This document shows positions 34,332 through 44,219 of a stretch of DNA of 64,000 nucleotides, one piece after another. The notes under the pieces are model-generated. The model did no database searches and was not told the origin of the DNA. It was given only the letters and a program-made list of their open reading frames with translations. Every line of letters begins with the position of its first letter. The stretch's first letter is position 1. The stretch is from Parvivirga hydrogeniphila. GTDB lineage: Bacteria > Actinomycetota > Coriobacteriia > Anaerosomatales > Anaerosomataceae. Location of the stretch: the NCBI RefSeq assembly GCF_023371205.1, contig NZ_JAMCCO010000003.1, positions 1 to 64,000 of the forward strand, in the 5' to 3' direction. Made by a program: the position numbers and the translations under genes.

Positions 34332-34406
34332 GGTCTCGCGCTGTGATAGCATTACCTGGCGCAACCGACCGGCGCTGGGTCGCCGGCGAGGACCGGAAGG
34401 CGTCCG

Positions 34407-37400
34407 TTGTACCTCAAGTCGATCACGCTCAAAGGGTTCAAGTCGTTCGCTGACCGAACACGCCTGGCGCTCGAGCCTGGCGTCGCCGTCATCGTCGGCC
34501 CCAACGGCTCAGGGAAGTCGAACATCTCCGACGCCGTGCTCTGGGCCCTCGGCGAGCAGTCCGCCAAATCGCTTCGCGGCAACGCGATGGAAGACGTCAT
34601 CTTCGCCGGTTCCTCCGCGCGTCAGCCGGTGGGAGTGGCCGAGGTCGACCTCGTGCTCGACAACAGCGACGGCACGCTGCCGCTCGAGTTCAGCGAGATC
34701 ACGATCACGCGCCGGATGTTCCGCAGCGGCGAGAGCGAGTACCTCCTCAACCAGTCGCCCGTGCGGCTCATGGACATCCAGGAGCTTTTGCACGACACGG
34801 GCCTTGGGAAAGACACCCCCTCGATCATCAGCCAGGGCCGTCTCGACGAGGTCCTGAACTCCAAGCCGGAAGACCGGCGCGCGCTCATCGAAGAAGCCGC
34901 CGGGGTCCTCAAGCACAAGCGACGGAAAGAGCGCGCCTTGCGCAGGCTCGTATCGATGGACGTCCACGTCGACCGCATCCGTGACGTCTTGGCGGAGATC
35001 GACCGCCAGCTCAGGCCGCTCGAACGGCAGGCGTCGAAGGCGGCGGAGCACCGCGAGCTCGTCGAGAAGCTTCGCGAGATCGAGATCGCGCTCGCTGTCG
35101 GTGAGCTCAAAGAGCTCCAGCAGCAGTGGGACGCCGCGGAGAAGCGCGAGCGGGAGCACGACGCGGAAGTCGAGCTTGCCCGGTACCGATTGGCCGAGAA
35201 GGAGCGCGAACTGCAGAAGTTCCAGTCGCTCCTCGAGGAGAAAGGTCTGTTCGTCGGCGACCTGTCCGAGCAGCGCCGACGCCTGCAGTCCGTGCTCGAG
35301 CGGCTGAACTCGGGGCTTCTCCTCCTCGAAGAGAAGGGCAAGAACCTCGTCGAGCGCCTCTCCGAGCTGCGCCAGAAGATCCACGTGAGCGAGTCGCGGC
35401 TCAAGACGCGCTCCGCAGAGCTCGAGCAGATCGCCGAGGAACGCGCGGTCACCGATGCCCGCCTCGCGGCCTTGTACGCGCAGCTGAACGAGCTCCGCAA
35501 GCAGGCCGAGGCCGCCAAGAAGGAGCGCCTCGCAGCGGAAGACTCGCTGTCTGCGGCCTTGGGTGAGCAGCGCCGGCTCCGCAAGGAGGTCGACGACGCG
35601 CGTGCGGAGCTCGCGAAGCTCCAGCAAGCGCTCTCTGCGTACACCCTCGAGCGCGACATGCTCGTGGAGCGCATCGCAGCCCTCAAAGAGCAGCGCTCGG
35701 CGCTCGCCCAGACGCTCTCTGCCCGCCGCGAGCGGGTCGACGCGCTTGCGGCCCGGTTGGAGCGCACGCGCAAAGAGGCGGTGCTCGCCGAGTCCGACGT
35801 CGACAAGCGGGTGCGGCTCGTGGAGTCTAGGCGCGCAGAGCTCGAGGCTCGCCGTGCGAGGCTGTCCGACGTCCGCGCCGAGCTCAAGGCGCTCGAAGAG
35901 ATCGACCGCGCGTTCACCTCGGCGTCTCCTGGCCTCGCGTGGCTGCTGCAAGAGCAGCACCGCACGCCCGAGGTCCTCGGACCGCTCGCCGACCTCATCA
36001 GCGTCCCCGAGGAGTTCGAGCGCCTCGTGGAGCACGCGCTCGCGAGCGACATGTTCGCGGTGGCGCTGAGCTCCCGGGACGTGGTCGGCTCTCTGGTGGC
36101 GCGCCTCTCACACGACGGTATCGGGGAGTACTCGCTCGTGCCCGTCGACGTCGAGCCGCTCGCGTGCCCGGACGGTCCCGGCGTCCCGCTCATCGACGTC
36201 GTCCGCACCATCGACGAGCGCGCCCGGGGTGCGCTTGCGGCCCTCCTCGGCGACATCCGCGTGGTAGAGAGCGCCGATGAGGCGCTCGCGGCTGCACGCA
36301 CGCACCCCGCGTGCCGCTACGCCACGCAAGACGGGATCATCGTCTGGCCGTCTGGCAAGGTCTGCTCGGGTCCGCAGGCGAGCCAGGACGCGCAGGTCTT
36401 GAGCCGCAAGCGGCGCATAGCCGAGCTCTCGGACGAGGTCGCGGCCGCGGAATCGGCGGTGGGAGAGGCAGAGGCCGACCTTGTCACGGCCGAAGAGGCG
36501 CTTTCTGCCGCCCAGCAGGACCTGCTCGAGCTCACCCAGGCCATCGCCACGCTCACGGCCGACGCCACAGCGGCCCGCGAGGAGATCGGCCGCCTCGAGC
36601 AGAACATCGCCGACATCGACGCGGAAGGTGCGCGCATCGACCTGAGGCTCCGGCAGATCGAGGAGCGCACCGTCAAGGACCGTCCGCTCGAGCGCCACCT
36701 CGAGGAGACGATCGAGCGCGGACTTGCACGCATCGAGGAGCTCGAGGACGTCGCCGCGGTGCGCCGGGACGAGCGCGACGCTCGCTTCCGCGAGGAATCG
36801 GACCTCGCGACACGCCTGTCTGAGTGCCAGGTCGAGATCGCCGCCGTCTCCGAACGCCAGGTGCACCTCAAACGCCGGCACTCCGCCACCATCGCCGAGC
36901 TCGAGGAGCTGGAGCGCCTCCTCGAGCAGTCACGGCAGACCGAGGCCGCGCTCGAGGTCCTCCGCGAGCGCGTCCAGCCCCTGCACGAGCTCTACACGCT
37001 CCTGCTCGAACGTGCCGAGCACTGGGCGGCGCGCTTGCGCGACCGGGCACGCTTCGAGCAAGCGGACTCCGAGTCGCTCAGGACCACCATCCACGAGGCC
37101 CAGCAGGCGGTGCGCGACGCCCAGGCCGCGATCGACGAGCTCTCAGAGCGCACGGCAGAGGTCCGGGTCGAGAAGGCCCAGCTCGAGGTGCAGGTGAAGG
37201 CCGCTGCCTCGCGCATCGTCGAAGAGATGGGCGTCCCGCTCGAGGTCGCGCTCACGACAGAGCCGCCGACGGATCGCGCGGCCGCCGCAGACGCCGCTGC
37301 CCGCCTCCGTAAGCGCATGGCGGACCTCGGCCCGGTCAACCCCGTCGCCGTCGAGGAGTACGAGGCCCTCAAGCGCAGGCGGGAGTTCCTGTCGAACCAG

Positions 37401-37955
37401 CTCGACGACCTCTTGGCGTCGCGCAAGGCCCTCCAGAAGGTGGTCTTTGCGATCGACCGCAAGATGCGCGACCGCTTCCTGGAGACCTTCGAGCTTGTGG
37501 ACAAGCACTTCCAAGACGTGTTCTCCGTGCTTTTCCCCGGCGGCTCGGCGTCGCTTTCGCTGACCGATCCCGACGATCCCGAGAACACCGGCGTCGAGGT
37601 CGTAGCGCAACCGAAAGGGAAGCGCCTCCAGAAGATGTCGCTCCTCTCGGGCGGCGAGAAGTCGCTGACCGCGCTCGCACTGCTGTTCGCGCTGTACCGG
37701 ACGCGCCCCTGCCCGTTCTACATCTTGGACGAGGTCGAGGTCGCGCTCGACGACTCGAACCTTCGCCGGTTCATCACGTTCATCGACAGCATGCGCACGC
37801 ACACCCAGTTCATCATCGTCACGCACCAGCGCCGGACGATGGAGATGGCAGACGTCCTGTACGGCGTCTCGATGCAAGCAGACGGCGTGAGCAAGGTCGT
37901 CAGCCAGAAGTTGGAGCAGGCCGTGCGCGGCGCGCGTGCGGAGGTGTCCGCATGA
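34407..37955 (+). CDS. smc: Chromosome segregation SMC protein
   Basis: SMC is the ATPase core of bacterial condensin. The 1182-residue protein has a Walker A motif GPNGSGKSN at 31-39, two long coiled coils, a hinge region (about 510-640), the LSGGEKS signature near 1080 and a Walker B DEVEVALDD near 1107. It starts at TTG, with GGAAGG six bases upstream. Partner genes scpA and scpB are not in the window. It overlaps ftsY by four bases. Confidence 0.97.
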   Translation: MYLKSITLKGFKSFADRTRLALEPGVAVIVGPNGSGKSNISDAVLWALGEQSAKSLRGNAMEDVIFAGSSARQPVGVAEVDLVLDNSDGTLPLEFSEITITRRMFRSGESEYLLNQSPVRLMDIQELLHDTGLGKDTPSIISQGRLDEVLNSKPEDRRALIEEAAGVLKHKRRKERALRRLVSMDVHVDRIRDVLAEIDRQLRPLERQASKAAEHRELVEKLREIEIALAVGELKELQQQWDAAEKREREHDAEVELARYRLAEKERELQKFQSLLEEKGLFVGDLSEQRRRLQSVLERLNSGLLLLEEKGKNLVERLSELRQKIHVSESRLKTRSAELEQIAEERAVTDARLAALYAQLNELRKQAEAAKKERLAAEDSLSAALGEQRRLRKEVDDARAELAKLQQALSAYTLERDMLVERIAALKEQRSALAQTLSARRERVDALAARLERTRKEAVLAESDVDKRVRLVESRRAELEARRARLSDVRAELKALEEIDRAFTSASPGLAWLLQEQHRTPEVLGPLADLISVPEEFERLVEHALASDMFAVALSSRDVVGSLVARLSHDGIGEYSLVPVDVEPLACPDGPGVPLIDVVRTIDERARGALAALLGDIRVVESADEALAAARTHPACRYATQDGIIVWPSGKVCSGPQASQDAQVLSRKRRIAELSDEVAAAESAVGEAEADLVTAEEALSAAQQDLLELTQAIATLTADATAAREEIGRLEQNIADIDAEGARIDLRLRQIEERTVKDRPLERHLEETIERGLARIEELEDVAAVRRDERDARFREESDLATRLSECQVEIAAVSERQVHLKRRHSATIAELEELERLLEQSRQTEAALEVLRERVQPLHELYTLLLERAEHWAARLRDRARFEQADSESLRTTIHEAQQAVRDAQAAIDELSERTAEVRVEKAQLEVQVKAAASRIVEEMGVPLEVALTTEPPTDRAAAADAAARLRKRMADLGPVNPVAVEEYEALKRRREFLSNQLDDLLASRKALQKVVFAIDRKMRDRFLETFELVDKHFQDVFSVLFPGGSASLSLTDPDDPENTGVEVVAQPKGKRLQKMSLLSGGEKSLTALALLFALYRTRPCPFYILDEVEVALDDSNLRRFITFIDSMRTHTQFIIVTHQRRTMEMADVLYGVSMQADGVSKVVSQKLEQAVRGARAEVSA

Positions 37956-38869
37956 CCGCTGCGTGGTTCGACCGGCTCTCGAGCGGACTTTCCCGGACCC
38001 GCGAGACGCTGCAGTTGCGGCTTTCGTCCGCCATCGGGCGTTCGCGTGCGCTCGACGACGAGTTCTTCGCAGGCGTCGAAGAAGCGCTCATCGCCGCCGA
38101 CGTCGGCGCGCTCGCGTCTGCCGAGCTCGTCGAGAAGCTGCGCGCCGCGGCCCGCAAAGAGAAGATCCGCGAGCCGAACGACGCTATCGCCGAGCTCGTC
38201 GAGCTCATCGCGCGCGAGTTCCCGCCTGCCGGGACGGACCCGCTCGACGACCTGCCGGCGGTCGTCTTGCTCGTCGGCGTGAACGGAAGCGGCAAGACGA
38301 CGACGGCCGGGAAGCTCGCGGAAGAAGCGCGCGCCGCCGGGCATAGCGTCGTCATCGGCTCCGCCGACACCTACCGGGCCGCGGCCATCGAGCAGCTCCG
38401 CATCTGGGCGGAGCGAAGCGGCGCCCGTATCGTCGAGCGCGAGCGCGGATCCGACCCGGCATCGGTCGCCTTCGACGCCGTTGCCGCCGGGGCCGAGTCC
38501 GGCGCCGACCTCGTCATCGTCGACACGGCCGGTCGCCTCCACACCTCGAAGGACCTCATGGAGGAGCTCAAGAAGGTCGACCGCGTCGTGCGCAAGCGCG
38601 CGACCGTCCCGGTCCGCTCGCTGCTGGTCCTGGACGCGACCACAGGCCAGAACGCCGTGCAGCAAGCGCGCGAGTTCCACGCGTCGCTCGGGCTGGACGG
38701 CATCGTGCTCACGAAGCTCGACGGCACCGCCAAAGGCGGCATCGTCGTCGCGATCGCGCGCGAGCTCGGCGTGCCGATCGTCCGTATCGGAGTGGGGGAG
38801 AGCATCGAGGACATGCACGCCTTCGATGCGCGCGAGTTCGCCCAGGCGCTCGTCGGCGCCCCCGCCTGA
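37952..38869 (+). CDS. ftsY: Signal recognition particle receptor FtsY
   Basis: FtsY is the membrane-associated GTPase that receives ribosome-SRP complexes. The 305-residue protein has only a short helical start before the NG domain, so it lacks the long acidic A domain of enterobacterial FtsY. GTPase motifs are GVNGSGKTTT near residue 109, DTYRAAA, DTAGRLH and TKLDGTAKGG. It overlaps smc by four bases and lies 20 bases before ffh, its direct partner. Confidence 0.96.
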   Translation: MTAAWFDRLSSGLSRTRETLQLRLSSAIGRSRALDDEFFAGVEEALIAADVGALASAELVEKLRAAARKEKIREPNDAIAELVELIAREFPPAGTDPLDDLPAVVLLVGVNGSGKTTTAGKLAEEARAAGHSVVIGSADTYRAAAIEQLRIWAERSGARIVERERGSDPASVAFDAVAAGAESGADLVIVDTAGRLHTSKDLMEELKKVDRVVRKRATVPVRSLLVLDATTGQNAVQQAREFHASLGLDGIVLTKLDGTAKGGIVVAIARELGVPIVRIGVGESIEDMHAFDAREFAQALVGAPA

Positions 38870-38889
38870 ACCGGAAGGACTGTTCGCGC

Positions 38890-40239
38890 ATGTTCCAGAA
38901 CCTGACAGAACGGCTCACCGCCATCTTCAGCCGCCTCACGAACCGCGGCGCACTCACGGAGGCGGACGTCGATGCCGCGCTTCGCGAGGTGCGCCTCGCG
39001 CTGCTCGAAGCCGACGTCAACTTCAAGGTCGTCAAGGAGTTCTTGGCTCGCGTTCGGGAACGTGCCGTCGGCGCAGACGTGCTCACGAGCCTCACCCCGG
39101 GCCAGATGGTTGTGAAGATCGTCCTAGAGGAGCTCACCGCGCTCATCGGAGGAACACGCGCGGAGCTCGCGCTGTCTGGCCGGGTACCGAACATCATCGT
39201 GCTTGTCGGCCTGCAAGGTTCGGGCAAGACGACCGCCGCCGCGAAACTCGCGCTGCACCTGAAGTCGAAGGGCCGGCATCCGTTGCTCGCCGCGTGCGAC
39301 GTCTACCGTCCTGCGGCGGCCGACCAGCTCGAGACGCTCGGCGTCGAGATCGGGGTGCCGGTGCACCGCCACGACGGCGCCGATCCGGTGGACATCGCGA
39401 AGGAGTCGATCCGCGTCGCGAAGGACCGTCTGCGCGACGTCGTCATCATCGACACGGCAGGCCGGCTCCACGTCGACGAACAGATGATGGACGAGGCCGC
39501 GCGCATCGTGAGGGCCGTGGCACCGGATGCGGTGTTGATGGTCGTCGACGCCATGACCGGTCAAGACGCGGTCAACGCTGCGTCTGCATTCCTTGAGCGC
39601 GTCTCGTTCGACGGTGTCATCATCACGAAGCTCGACGGCGACGCCCGAGGCGGCGCGGCGCTGTCTGTGAAGGCGGTGACCGGCAAGCCCATCGTCTTCG
39701 CGAGCACGGGAGAGCGCCTCGACGCGCTCGAGCCGTTCAGGCCGGACGCGATGGCGCGGCGGATCCTCGGCATGGGCGACGTCGTCGGCCTCATCGACAA
39801 GGCCCAGGCGGCGTTCGACGAGGAGGCCGCGCGCAAGGCAGAAGAACGGCTGAAGGCCGGCCAGTTCACGCTCGACGACTTCCTCGACCAGCTGCGCTCC
39901 GTCAAGAAGATGGGCCCGCTCAAAGACGTCCTGTCGATGCTGCCTGGGGCGGCGAAGCTTCCTAAGGACATCGAGGTCGACGAGGGCGTCCTGAAGCGCA
40001 CGGAGGCCATCATCACGGCGATGACCAAGGCCGAGCGCGCCAAGCCGCAGATCATCAACGGCTCCCGCCGCCAGCGCATCGCTGCCGGCGCCGGCGTGAC
40101 CGTGTTCGACGTGAACCAGGTGCTCAAGCAGTACCACGAGGCGCATCGCCTGATGAAGCGGATCGCCGCGATGCAGGCGCAGGGCAAGAAGGGGAAGCGC
40201 GCGCCCCGGCTGCCTGGCCCGTGGGGCCTGCCTGGGTGA
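38890..40239 (+). CDS. ffh: Signal recognition particle protein Ffh
   Basis: Ffh binds signal sequences and SRP RNA for co-translational targeting. The 449-residue protein has the NG GTPase domain (GLQGSGKTTAAAK near 106, DTAGRLH, TKLDGDARGG). A Met-rich M domain (about 300-440) has the SRP RNA-binding GSRRQRIAAGAG segment. GGAAGGA precedes the ATG. The SRP RNA gene is not in the adjacent intergenic regions as far as I can see. Confidence 0.97.
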   Translation: MFQNLTERLTAIFSRLTNRGALTEADVDAALREVRLALLEADVNFKVVKEFLARVRERAVGADVLTSLTPGQMVVKIVLEELTALIGGTRAELALSGRVPNIIVLVGLQGSGKTTAAAKLALHLKSKGRHPLLAACDVYRPAAADQLETLGVEIGVPVHRHDGADPVDIAKESIRVAKDRLRDVVIIDTAGRLHVDEQMMDEAARIVRAVAPDAVLMVVDAMTGQDAVNAASAFLERVSFDGVIITKLDGDARGGAALSVKAVTGKPIVFASTGERLDALEPFRPDAMARRILGMGDVVGLIDKAQAAFDEEAARKAEERLKAGQFTLDDFLDQLRSVKKMGPLKDVLSMLPGAAKLPKDIEVDEGVLKRTEAIITAMTKAERAKPQIINGSRRQRIAAGAGVTVFDVNQVLKQYHEAHRLMKRIAAMQAQGKKGKRAPRLPGPWGLPG

Positions 40240-40270
40240 GGCGGCTCGTCAAGCGCGGGCGGCCGATGCG

Positions 40271-40287
40271 CGCTGCGTGATGCAGCG
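40271..40287 (+). terminator. Weak hairpin after ffh
   Basis: CGCTGC and GCAGCG form six pairs around a GTGAT loop in the 178-base ffh-rpsP gap. There is no U-tract. It is the only clear hairpin I found there. Confidence 0.3.
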
Positions 40288-40331
40288 TCACGGACCGGTC
40301 GGAACGCACTTTCGGTTTGGGTGTTCGTGCT

Positions 40332-40360
40332 TTGACCGCGTGGTGGACGTGTCGTATCAT
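40332..40360 (+). promoter_or_regulatory. Promoter of rpsP operon
   Basis: TTGACC (40332-40337) and TATCAT (40355-40360) are exactly 17 bases apart, 58 bases before rpsP. This is the best housekeeping-type promoter in the window. Confidence 0.75.
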
Positions 40361-40417
40361 TGGTCGCTGCTCTTGTCCACAGACAGCGGCGTTGCCGCTT
40401 GACACGGAGGTGAACTG

Positions 40418-40831
40418 TTGGCTGTCAAGATCCGTCTTGCTCGTGCTGGTGCAAAGAAGGCCCCGTTCTACCGCGTGGTCGCTGCCGATTCCCGCGCGCC
40501 CCGTGACGGCCGCTTCATCGAGATCCTCGGCCGCTACAACCCGCGGACGAAGCCTTCCACGGTCGAGATCGACCTCGAGAAGGTCGACGCGTGGCTTATG
40601 AAGGGCGCCCAGCCGACCGAGACCGCTGCGAAGCTGATCGCTATCGCACGCGGCGAGAAGACCTACGCACCGAAGCCGGAGCAGGCATCGGTGAAGGCCC
40701 AGAAGGCCGCTGCCGACGAGCCTGCCGCGGAAGCCGTCGACGAGCCTGCTGCGGAAGCCGTCGAGGAGCCGGCGGCGGAGGCTGCCGACGAGCCTGCTGC
40801 TGAGGCCGAGGCCGCCGAAGAGGCCGAGTGA
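40418..40831 (+). CDS. rpsP: Ribosomal protein S16 with acidic repeat tail
   Basis: S16 is a 30S assembly protein. Residues 1-90 are a normal S16 ([20 protein letters not shown] start). The remaining 47 residues form a low-complexity acidic extension that contains four tandem octapeptides of the form D/E-E-P-A-A-E-A-x (100-131), encoded by four 24-base repeats at 40715-40810. It starts at TTG with GGAGGTG upstream. The gene leads rpsP-khpA-rimM-trmD-lepB, a nearly universal translation cluster. Confidence 0.96.
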   Translation: MAVKIRLARAGAKKAPFYRVVAADSRAPRDGRFIEILGRYNPRTKPSTVEIDLEKVDAWLMKGAQPTETAAKLIAIARGEKTYAPKPEQASVKAQKAAADEPAAEAVDEPAAEAVEEPAAEAADEPAAEAEAAEEAE

Positions 40832-40833
40832 GC

Positions 40834-41082
40834 ATGCCCGAAACGGTCGACATCGACGGGCTCGTCACGTACCTCGTCACGTCGCTCGTCGATCGTCCTG
40901 AGGACGTCCGCATCCAGAAGCGCGACTCCGAGCGCGGCGTCGTCTACGAGGTCGCCACGAATCCCGAAGACACGGGCAAGGTCATCGGACGCCAGGGGCG
41001 GGTGATCAAGGCCATGCGCACGCTCGTGCGCGCCGCTGCCTCGCTCACCGGCTCAGACGCCACGGTGGAGGTGCTGGACTGA
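40834..41082 (+). CDS. khpA: KH-domain RNA-binding protein KhpA
   Basis: This single KH-domain protein (YlqC/KhpA type) binds RNA and in Firmicutes affects cell elongation and division together with KhpB. The 82-residue product has the KH core VIGRQGRVIKAMRTL. The ATG at 40834 is ten bases after AGAGG; a GTG at 40828 overlapping the rpsP stop is equally possible. Location between rpsP and rimM is the usual one. Confidence 0.93.
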   Translation: MPETVDIDGLVTYLVTSLVDRPEDVRIQKRDSERGVVYEVATNPEDTGKVIGRQGRVIKAMRTLVRAAASLTGSDATVEVLD

Positions 41083-41086
41083 GGTC

Positions 41087-41608
41087 ATGGACGCCTCGCC
41101 GTTCACAGCCGTGGCGCGAGTCGTGAAGACGCACGGTCTGGACGGCGAGGTGCACGCCGCGCTTTTGCTGCGCGGCCTTGACGCCTCGGCCCTCGACGGC
41201 GCTGAGCTCTGGCCGGTGCCCCCGCGGGGCGCACCGAGACCGTTGCACGTCTCGCGCGTGCGAAGCGCAGACGCGGGCGGGTGCCTGCTTGCGTTCCAGG
41301 AAGCCAGCGACGTGGGGACCGCGAAGCGGTTGGTGGGTTCGCTGCTGCTCGCTCGCGCGAGCGACCTTCCCGCTGCGGAGGAGCCCGCGCCGGACGAGGT
41401 GGACGGCTTCGAGGTCATCGACGCTGAGCGAGGCCCGCTCGGGACGGTCGTGGACGTCATCGTCACCGGCGCCAACGACGTCTGGGTGGTCCACGGCCCG
41501 CTCGGCGAGGTCCTGCTTCCGGTCATCGACGACGTGGTGCTCGACGTCGATCATGAGCGTCGCGTCGCGTCCGTGAGGCTGCTGCCTGGGCTGATCGACG
41601 AGGACTAG
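41087..41608 (+). CDS. rimM: 16S rRNA processing protein RimM
   Basis: RimM binds S19 and helps 30S head assembly. The 173-residue protein has the N-terminal RimM barrel ([17 protein letters not shown]) and the C-terminal PRC-barrel domain with the [15 protein letters not shown] ending. It lies four bases after khpA and one base before trmD. Confidence 0.93.
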   Translation: MDASPFTAVARVVKTHGLDGEVHAALLLRGLDASALDGAELWPVPPRGAPRPLHVSRVRSADAGGCLLAFQEASDVGTAKRLVGSLLLARASDLPAAEEPAPDEVDGFEVIDAERGPLGTVVDVIVTGANDVWVVHGPLGEVLLPVIDDVVLDVDHERRVASVRLLPGLIDED

Positions 41609-41609
41609 C

Positions 41610-42371
41610 ATGCGCATCGACATCGTCAGCATATTCCCCGAGATCTTCGAGCCCGTGCTCGGCGGCTCCATGCTCGGCATCGCCCGCGACAAGGGCGCCG
41701 TCGAGTTCGCGGTGCACGACCTGCGGGACTGGACGGACGACAAGCACCGCACGACCGACGACTACCCCTTCGGCGGCGGGCCGGGCATGGTCATGAAGCC
41801 CGAGCCGATCTACCGGGCCGTGCGCGAGTTAGCGTCGCGCGACCCTCGGAGGCCGTTCGTCGTGCTCACCTGCCCGCAGGGCCGTCGGCTCGACCAGCGG
41901 CTCGTCGAAGAGCTCGCAGCCAAGGAGCGCCTGCTCATCGTGTGCGGCCGCTACGAGGGGGTGGACGACCGCGTTCGCGACATCGTGGACCTCGAGGTCT
42001 CGATCGGCGACTACGTGCTCACCGGCGGCGAGCTCCCCGCGATGGTGATCGTGGACGCCGTCACGCGGCTTCAGCCGGGGGTGCTGGCGTCCCCTGCGTC
42101 CGCCGAGGAGGAGTCGTTCTCGTGGGGTCTCCTCGAGTATCCTCAGTACACGCGGCCGGCGTCCTTCGAAGGCCGTGACGTGCCGCCGATCCTGTTGTCG
42201 GGCGACCACAAACGCATCGCGCAGTGGCGGCGGCTGGAGGCGATCCGGCGCACGGCGCTGCGGCGGCCGGACCTGCTGGCGTCGGCCGACCTCACCGACG
42301 AGGAACGCGCGTTCGCGGAGCGCATCATAGAAGAGAGATCGGACCAAGCGAAGGGACCTTGCAGTGACTGA
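41610..42371 (+). CDS. trmD: tRNA (guanine-37-N1)-methyltransferase
   Basis: TrmD makes m1G37 in tRNAs, which prevents frameshifting. The 253-residue SPOUT-fold protein has the [11 protein letters not shown] start, the [11 protein letters not shown] loop, the knotted SAM-binding segment with GRYEGVDDR and the [14 protein letters not shown] motif. It ends with an eight-base overlap into lepB. Confidence 0.97.
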   Translation: MRIDIVSIFPEIFEPVLGGSMLGIARDKGAVEFAVHDLRDWTDDKHRTTDDYPFGGGPGMVMKPEPIYRAVRELASRDPRRPFVVLTCPQGRRLDQRLVEELAAKERLLIVCGRYEGVDDRVRDIVDLEVSIGDYVLTGGELPAMVIVDAVTRLQPGVLASPASAEEESFSWGLLEYPQYTRPASFEGRDVPPILLSGDHKRIAQWRRLEAIRRTALRRPDLLASADLTDEERAFAERIIEERSDQAKGPCSD

Positions 42372-43011
42372 CGAGATCCAGACGAACCCGGCCGACATCG
42401 CCGAGACGGACGCGGATGCCGCGGTGAACCAGCCGACTGAAGCGGTCGAGAGCGCCTCGGAGGCAGACGCCTCGGATCAGCACTCCGAGCCGCAGTCGTT
42501 CGGCCGTTGGCTCTTCGAGCTCGTCGTCATGGTGGCGGTCGCGTTCGCGCTCGCCACGGTCGTCAGGACCTATGTCGTCCAGCCGTACGTCATCCCGACC
42601 GGCTCGATGATCCCCACCATCGAGATCCAGGAGCGCGTGCTCGCGAACAAGTTCATCTACCGGTTCGAGAAGCCCAAGCCCGGCGACATCGTGGTGCTCG
42701 ACGATCCTACCGGCCAGGTGCCGACGCTCATCAAGCGCGTCGTCGCGGTCGAGGGCCAGACCGTCGACATCGAGAACGGCGCCGTCATCGTCGACGGTGT
42801 GCGCTTGAACGAGCCGTACACGCACGGCAAGCCCACCGAGCCCGGTCCTGTCCCGCTGCCCATCACCATCCCGAAGGGCTACGTGTGGGTGATGGGCGAC
42901 AACCGCCCCAACAGCAGCGACTCGCGCGTGTTCGGCCCCGTGCCCATGAGCTTTATCCACGGCAAGGCTATCTTGCGCATCTGGCCGCTCTCTCGCTTCG
43001 CGACGCTCTGA
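42364..43011 (+). CDS. lepB: Type I signal peptidase
   Basis: LepB cuts signal peptides from exported proteins at the outer face of the membrane. The 215-residue protein has an acidic N-terminal region (1-45), one transmembrane segment (about 48-68), and the Ser-Lys dyad: Ser81 in PTGSMIPT and Lys124 in [10 protein letters not shown]. The [11 protein letters not shown] box follows. It starts at GTG overlapping trmD. rplS comes next, behind its own promoter. Confidence 0.96.
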   Translation: MTDEIQTNPADIAETDADAAVNQPTEAVESASEADASDQHSEPQSFGRWLFELVVMVAVAFALATVVRTYVVQPYVIPTGSMIPTIEIQERVLANKFIYRFEKPKPGDIVVLDDPTGQVPTLIKRVVAVEGQTVDIENGAVIVDGVRLNEPYTHGKPTEPGPVPLPITIPKGYVWVMGDNRPNSSDSRVFGPVPMSFIHGKAILRIWPLSRFATL

Positions 43012-43032
43012 GACCGCCCGGATCCGCGCCCA

Positions 43033-43062
43033 TTGCGCCGAGAAGAACCGCTGGTCTATACT
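43033..43062 (+). promoter_or_regulatory. Promoter of rplS
   Basis: TTGCGC (43033-43038) and TATACT (43057-43062) are 18 bases apart, 53 bases before rplS. Confidence 0.6.
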
Positions 43063-43115
43063 GTGTCGCCGTGTCTTGAAACCGGACGGACGAGTGACTC
43101 AGGATAAGGACGATC

Positions 43116-43457
43116 ATGAACAGGATCCGCGCGATCGAAGCGCAGCAGATGCGTGATGACATCCCCGAGTTCGGCGTGGGCGACACCGTCAAGGTGAGCT
43201 ACAAGGTCGTGGAGGGCAACCGCGAGCGAGTGCAGCCGTTCCAGGGCGTCGTCATCCGCCGTCACGGCTCTGGCGCACGTGAGACCTTCACGGTGCGCAA
43301 GATCTCCTTCGCGGTCGGCGTCGAGCGCACGTTCCCGGTGCACTCGCCCAAGATCGTCAAGCTCGAGGTCATCTCGCGCGGCAAGGTGCGCCGCTCGAAG
43401 CTCTACTACCTGCGCGACAAGGTGGGCAAAGCAGCCCGCATCAAGGAGCGCCGGTAG
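43116..43457 (+). CDS. rplS: Ribosomal protein L19
   Basis: L19 lies at the 30S-50S interface. The 113-residue protein has the [15 protein letters not shown] and [12 protein letters not shown] segments and the [10 protein letters not shown] pattern typical of L19. AAGGA precedes the ATG. It is normally linked to trmD; here lepB sits in between and rplS has its own promoter. A ten-pair hairpin follows. Confidence 0.98.
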   Translation: MNRIRAIEAQQMRDDIPEFGVGDTVKVSYKVVEGNRERVQPFQGVVIRRHGSGARETFTVRKISFAVGVERTFPVHSPKIVKLEVISRGKVRRSKLYYLRDKVGKAARIKERR

Positions 43458-43477
43458 CCCACGACCGCTGCCTGACG

Positions 43478-43506
43478 AACGGCCGCCTGCTTGCCGGGCG
43501 GCCGTT
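43478..43506 (+). terminator. Hairpin terminator after rplS
   Basis: AACGGCCGCC (43478-43487) and GGCGGCCGTT (43497-43506) form ten pairs around a nine-base loop, followed by GCCTTT. Confidence 0.7.
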
Positions 43507-43571
43507 GCCTTTGCGGGCTATACTCTGCGGTGGCATGCGTATGCGTGGTTCCCCGACAGGCCGGAGGCACG

Positions 43572-44219
43572 ATGCCCCGCACGTCTGACACGAGCTCCCG
43601 GAAGGCGCCACGGACGGGCTTCCTCGATCCCTTCGCTCAGTTCGGCGTCCGGCCCGATCGCCTGATCGCAGGGATCGACGAGGTCGGACGCGGCGCGCTC
43701 GCAGGACCGGTCACGGCCGCAGCAGTCATCCTGCCGCGCGACGTCGAGATACAGGGGCTTGCAGACTCCAAGACGCTCACGCCCAGCAGGCGCACGACCG
43801 TCGCGGCAGCCGTGCAGCAGGTCGCCATCGCCGTTTCGGTCGCGCACGTCGAACCGGCCGTCATCGACGCCGTCGGCATCGCCGAAGCGACGCGGCGGGC
43901 GATGCTCGGTGCGCTCGCAGGACTGAGCGTCGACCCGCACCTGGCGCTCATCGACGGACTTCCGGTGGAGCTCGGCATCGAAGCGTACGCCCTCGTGAAA
44001 GGCGACTCGCTCCTGGCTTCCGTCGCTGCTGCGTCCGTGGTGGCGAAGGTCGCCCGCGACAGCCTCATGGCGGAGCTCGACCAGGCGCACCCTGGGTACG
44101 GATTCGCGGTGCACAAGGGATACGGGACCGCGGAGCACCTCGCCGCCCTCGAACGTCTCGGCCCAAGCCCAGTCCACCGCATGTCGTTCGCTCCCTGCTC
44201 GCAGCGTCGATTGTTCTAG
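43572..44219 (+). CDS. rnhB: Ribonuclease HII
   Basis: RNase HII removes ribonucleotides from DNA-RNA hybrids. The 215-residue protein has the catalytic GIDEVGRGALAGPV motif with Asp36 and Glu37 and the DSKTLTPSRR segment. The ATG at 43572 has GGAGG upstream; the open frame upstream lacks a ribosome site. A TATACT box at 43519-43524 may be its -10, but the -35 is unclear. Confidence 0.96.
   Translation: MPRTSDTSSRKAPRTGFLDPFAQFGVRPDRLIAGIDEVGRGALAGPVTAAAVILPRDVEIQGLADSKTLTPSRRTTVAAAVQQVAIAVSVAHVEPAVIDAVGIAEATRRAMLGALAGLSVDPHLALIDGLPVELGIEAYALVKGDSLLASVAAASVVAKVARDSLMAELDQAHPGYGFAVHKGYGTAEHLAALERLGPSPVHRMSFAPCSQRRLF

Noticed and set aside
34366-34386. CCGGCG/CGCCGG hairpin before smc as a terminator for rnc
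   Set aside because: It is short, has no U-tract and lies next to the smc ribosome site, so I could not assign a role.
40240-40417. A tRNA or SRP RNA gene in the ffh-rpsP gap
   Set aside because: No cloverleaf, T-loop motif or SRP tetraloop pattern is visible; only a small hairpin and a promoter are supported.
40681-40831. Tandem repeats at the end of rpsP as a CRISPR or other repeat array
   Set aside because: The units are 24 bases without spacers, stay in frame and encode an acidic octapeptide tail.
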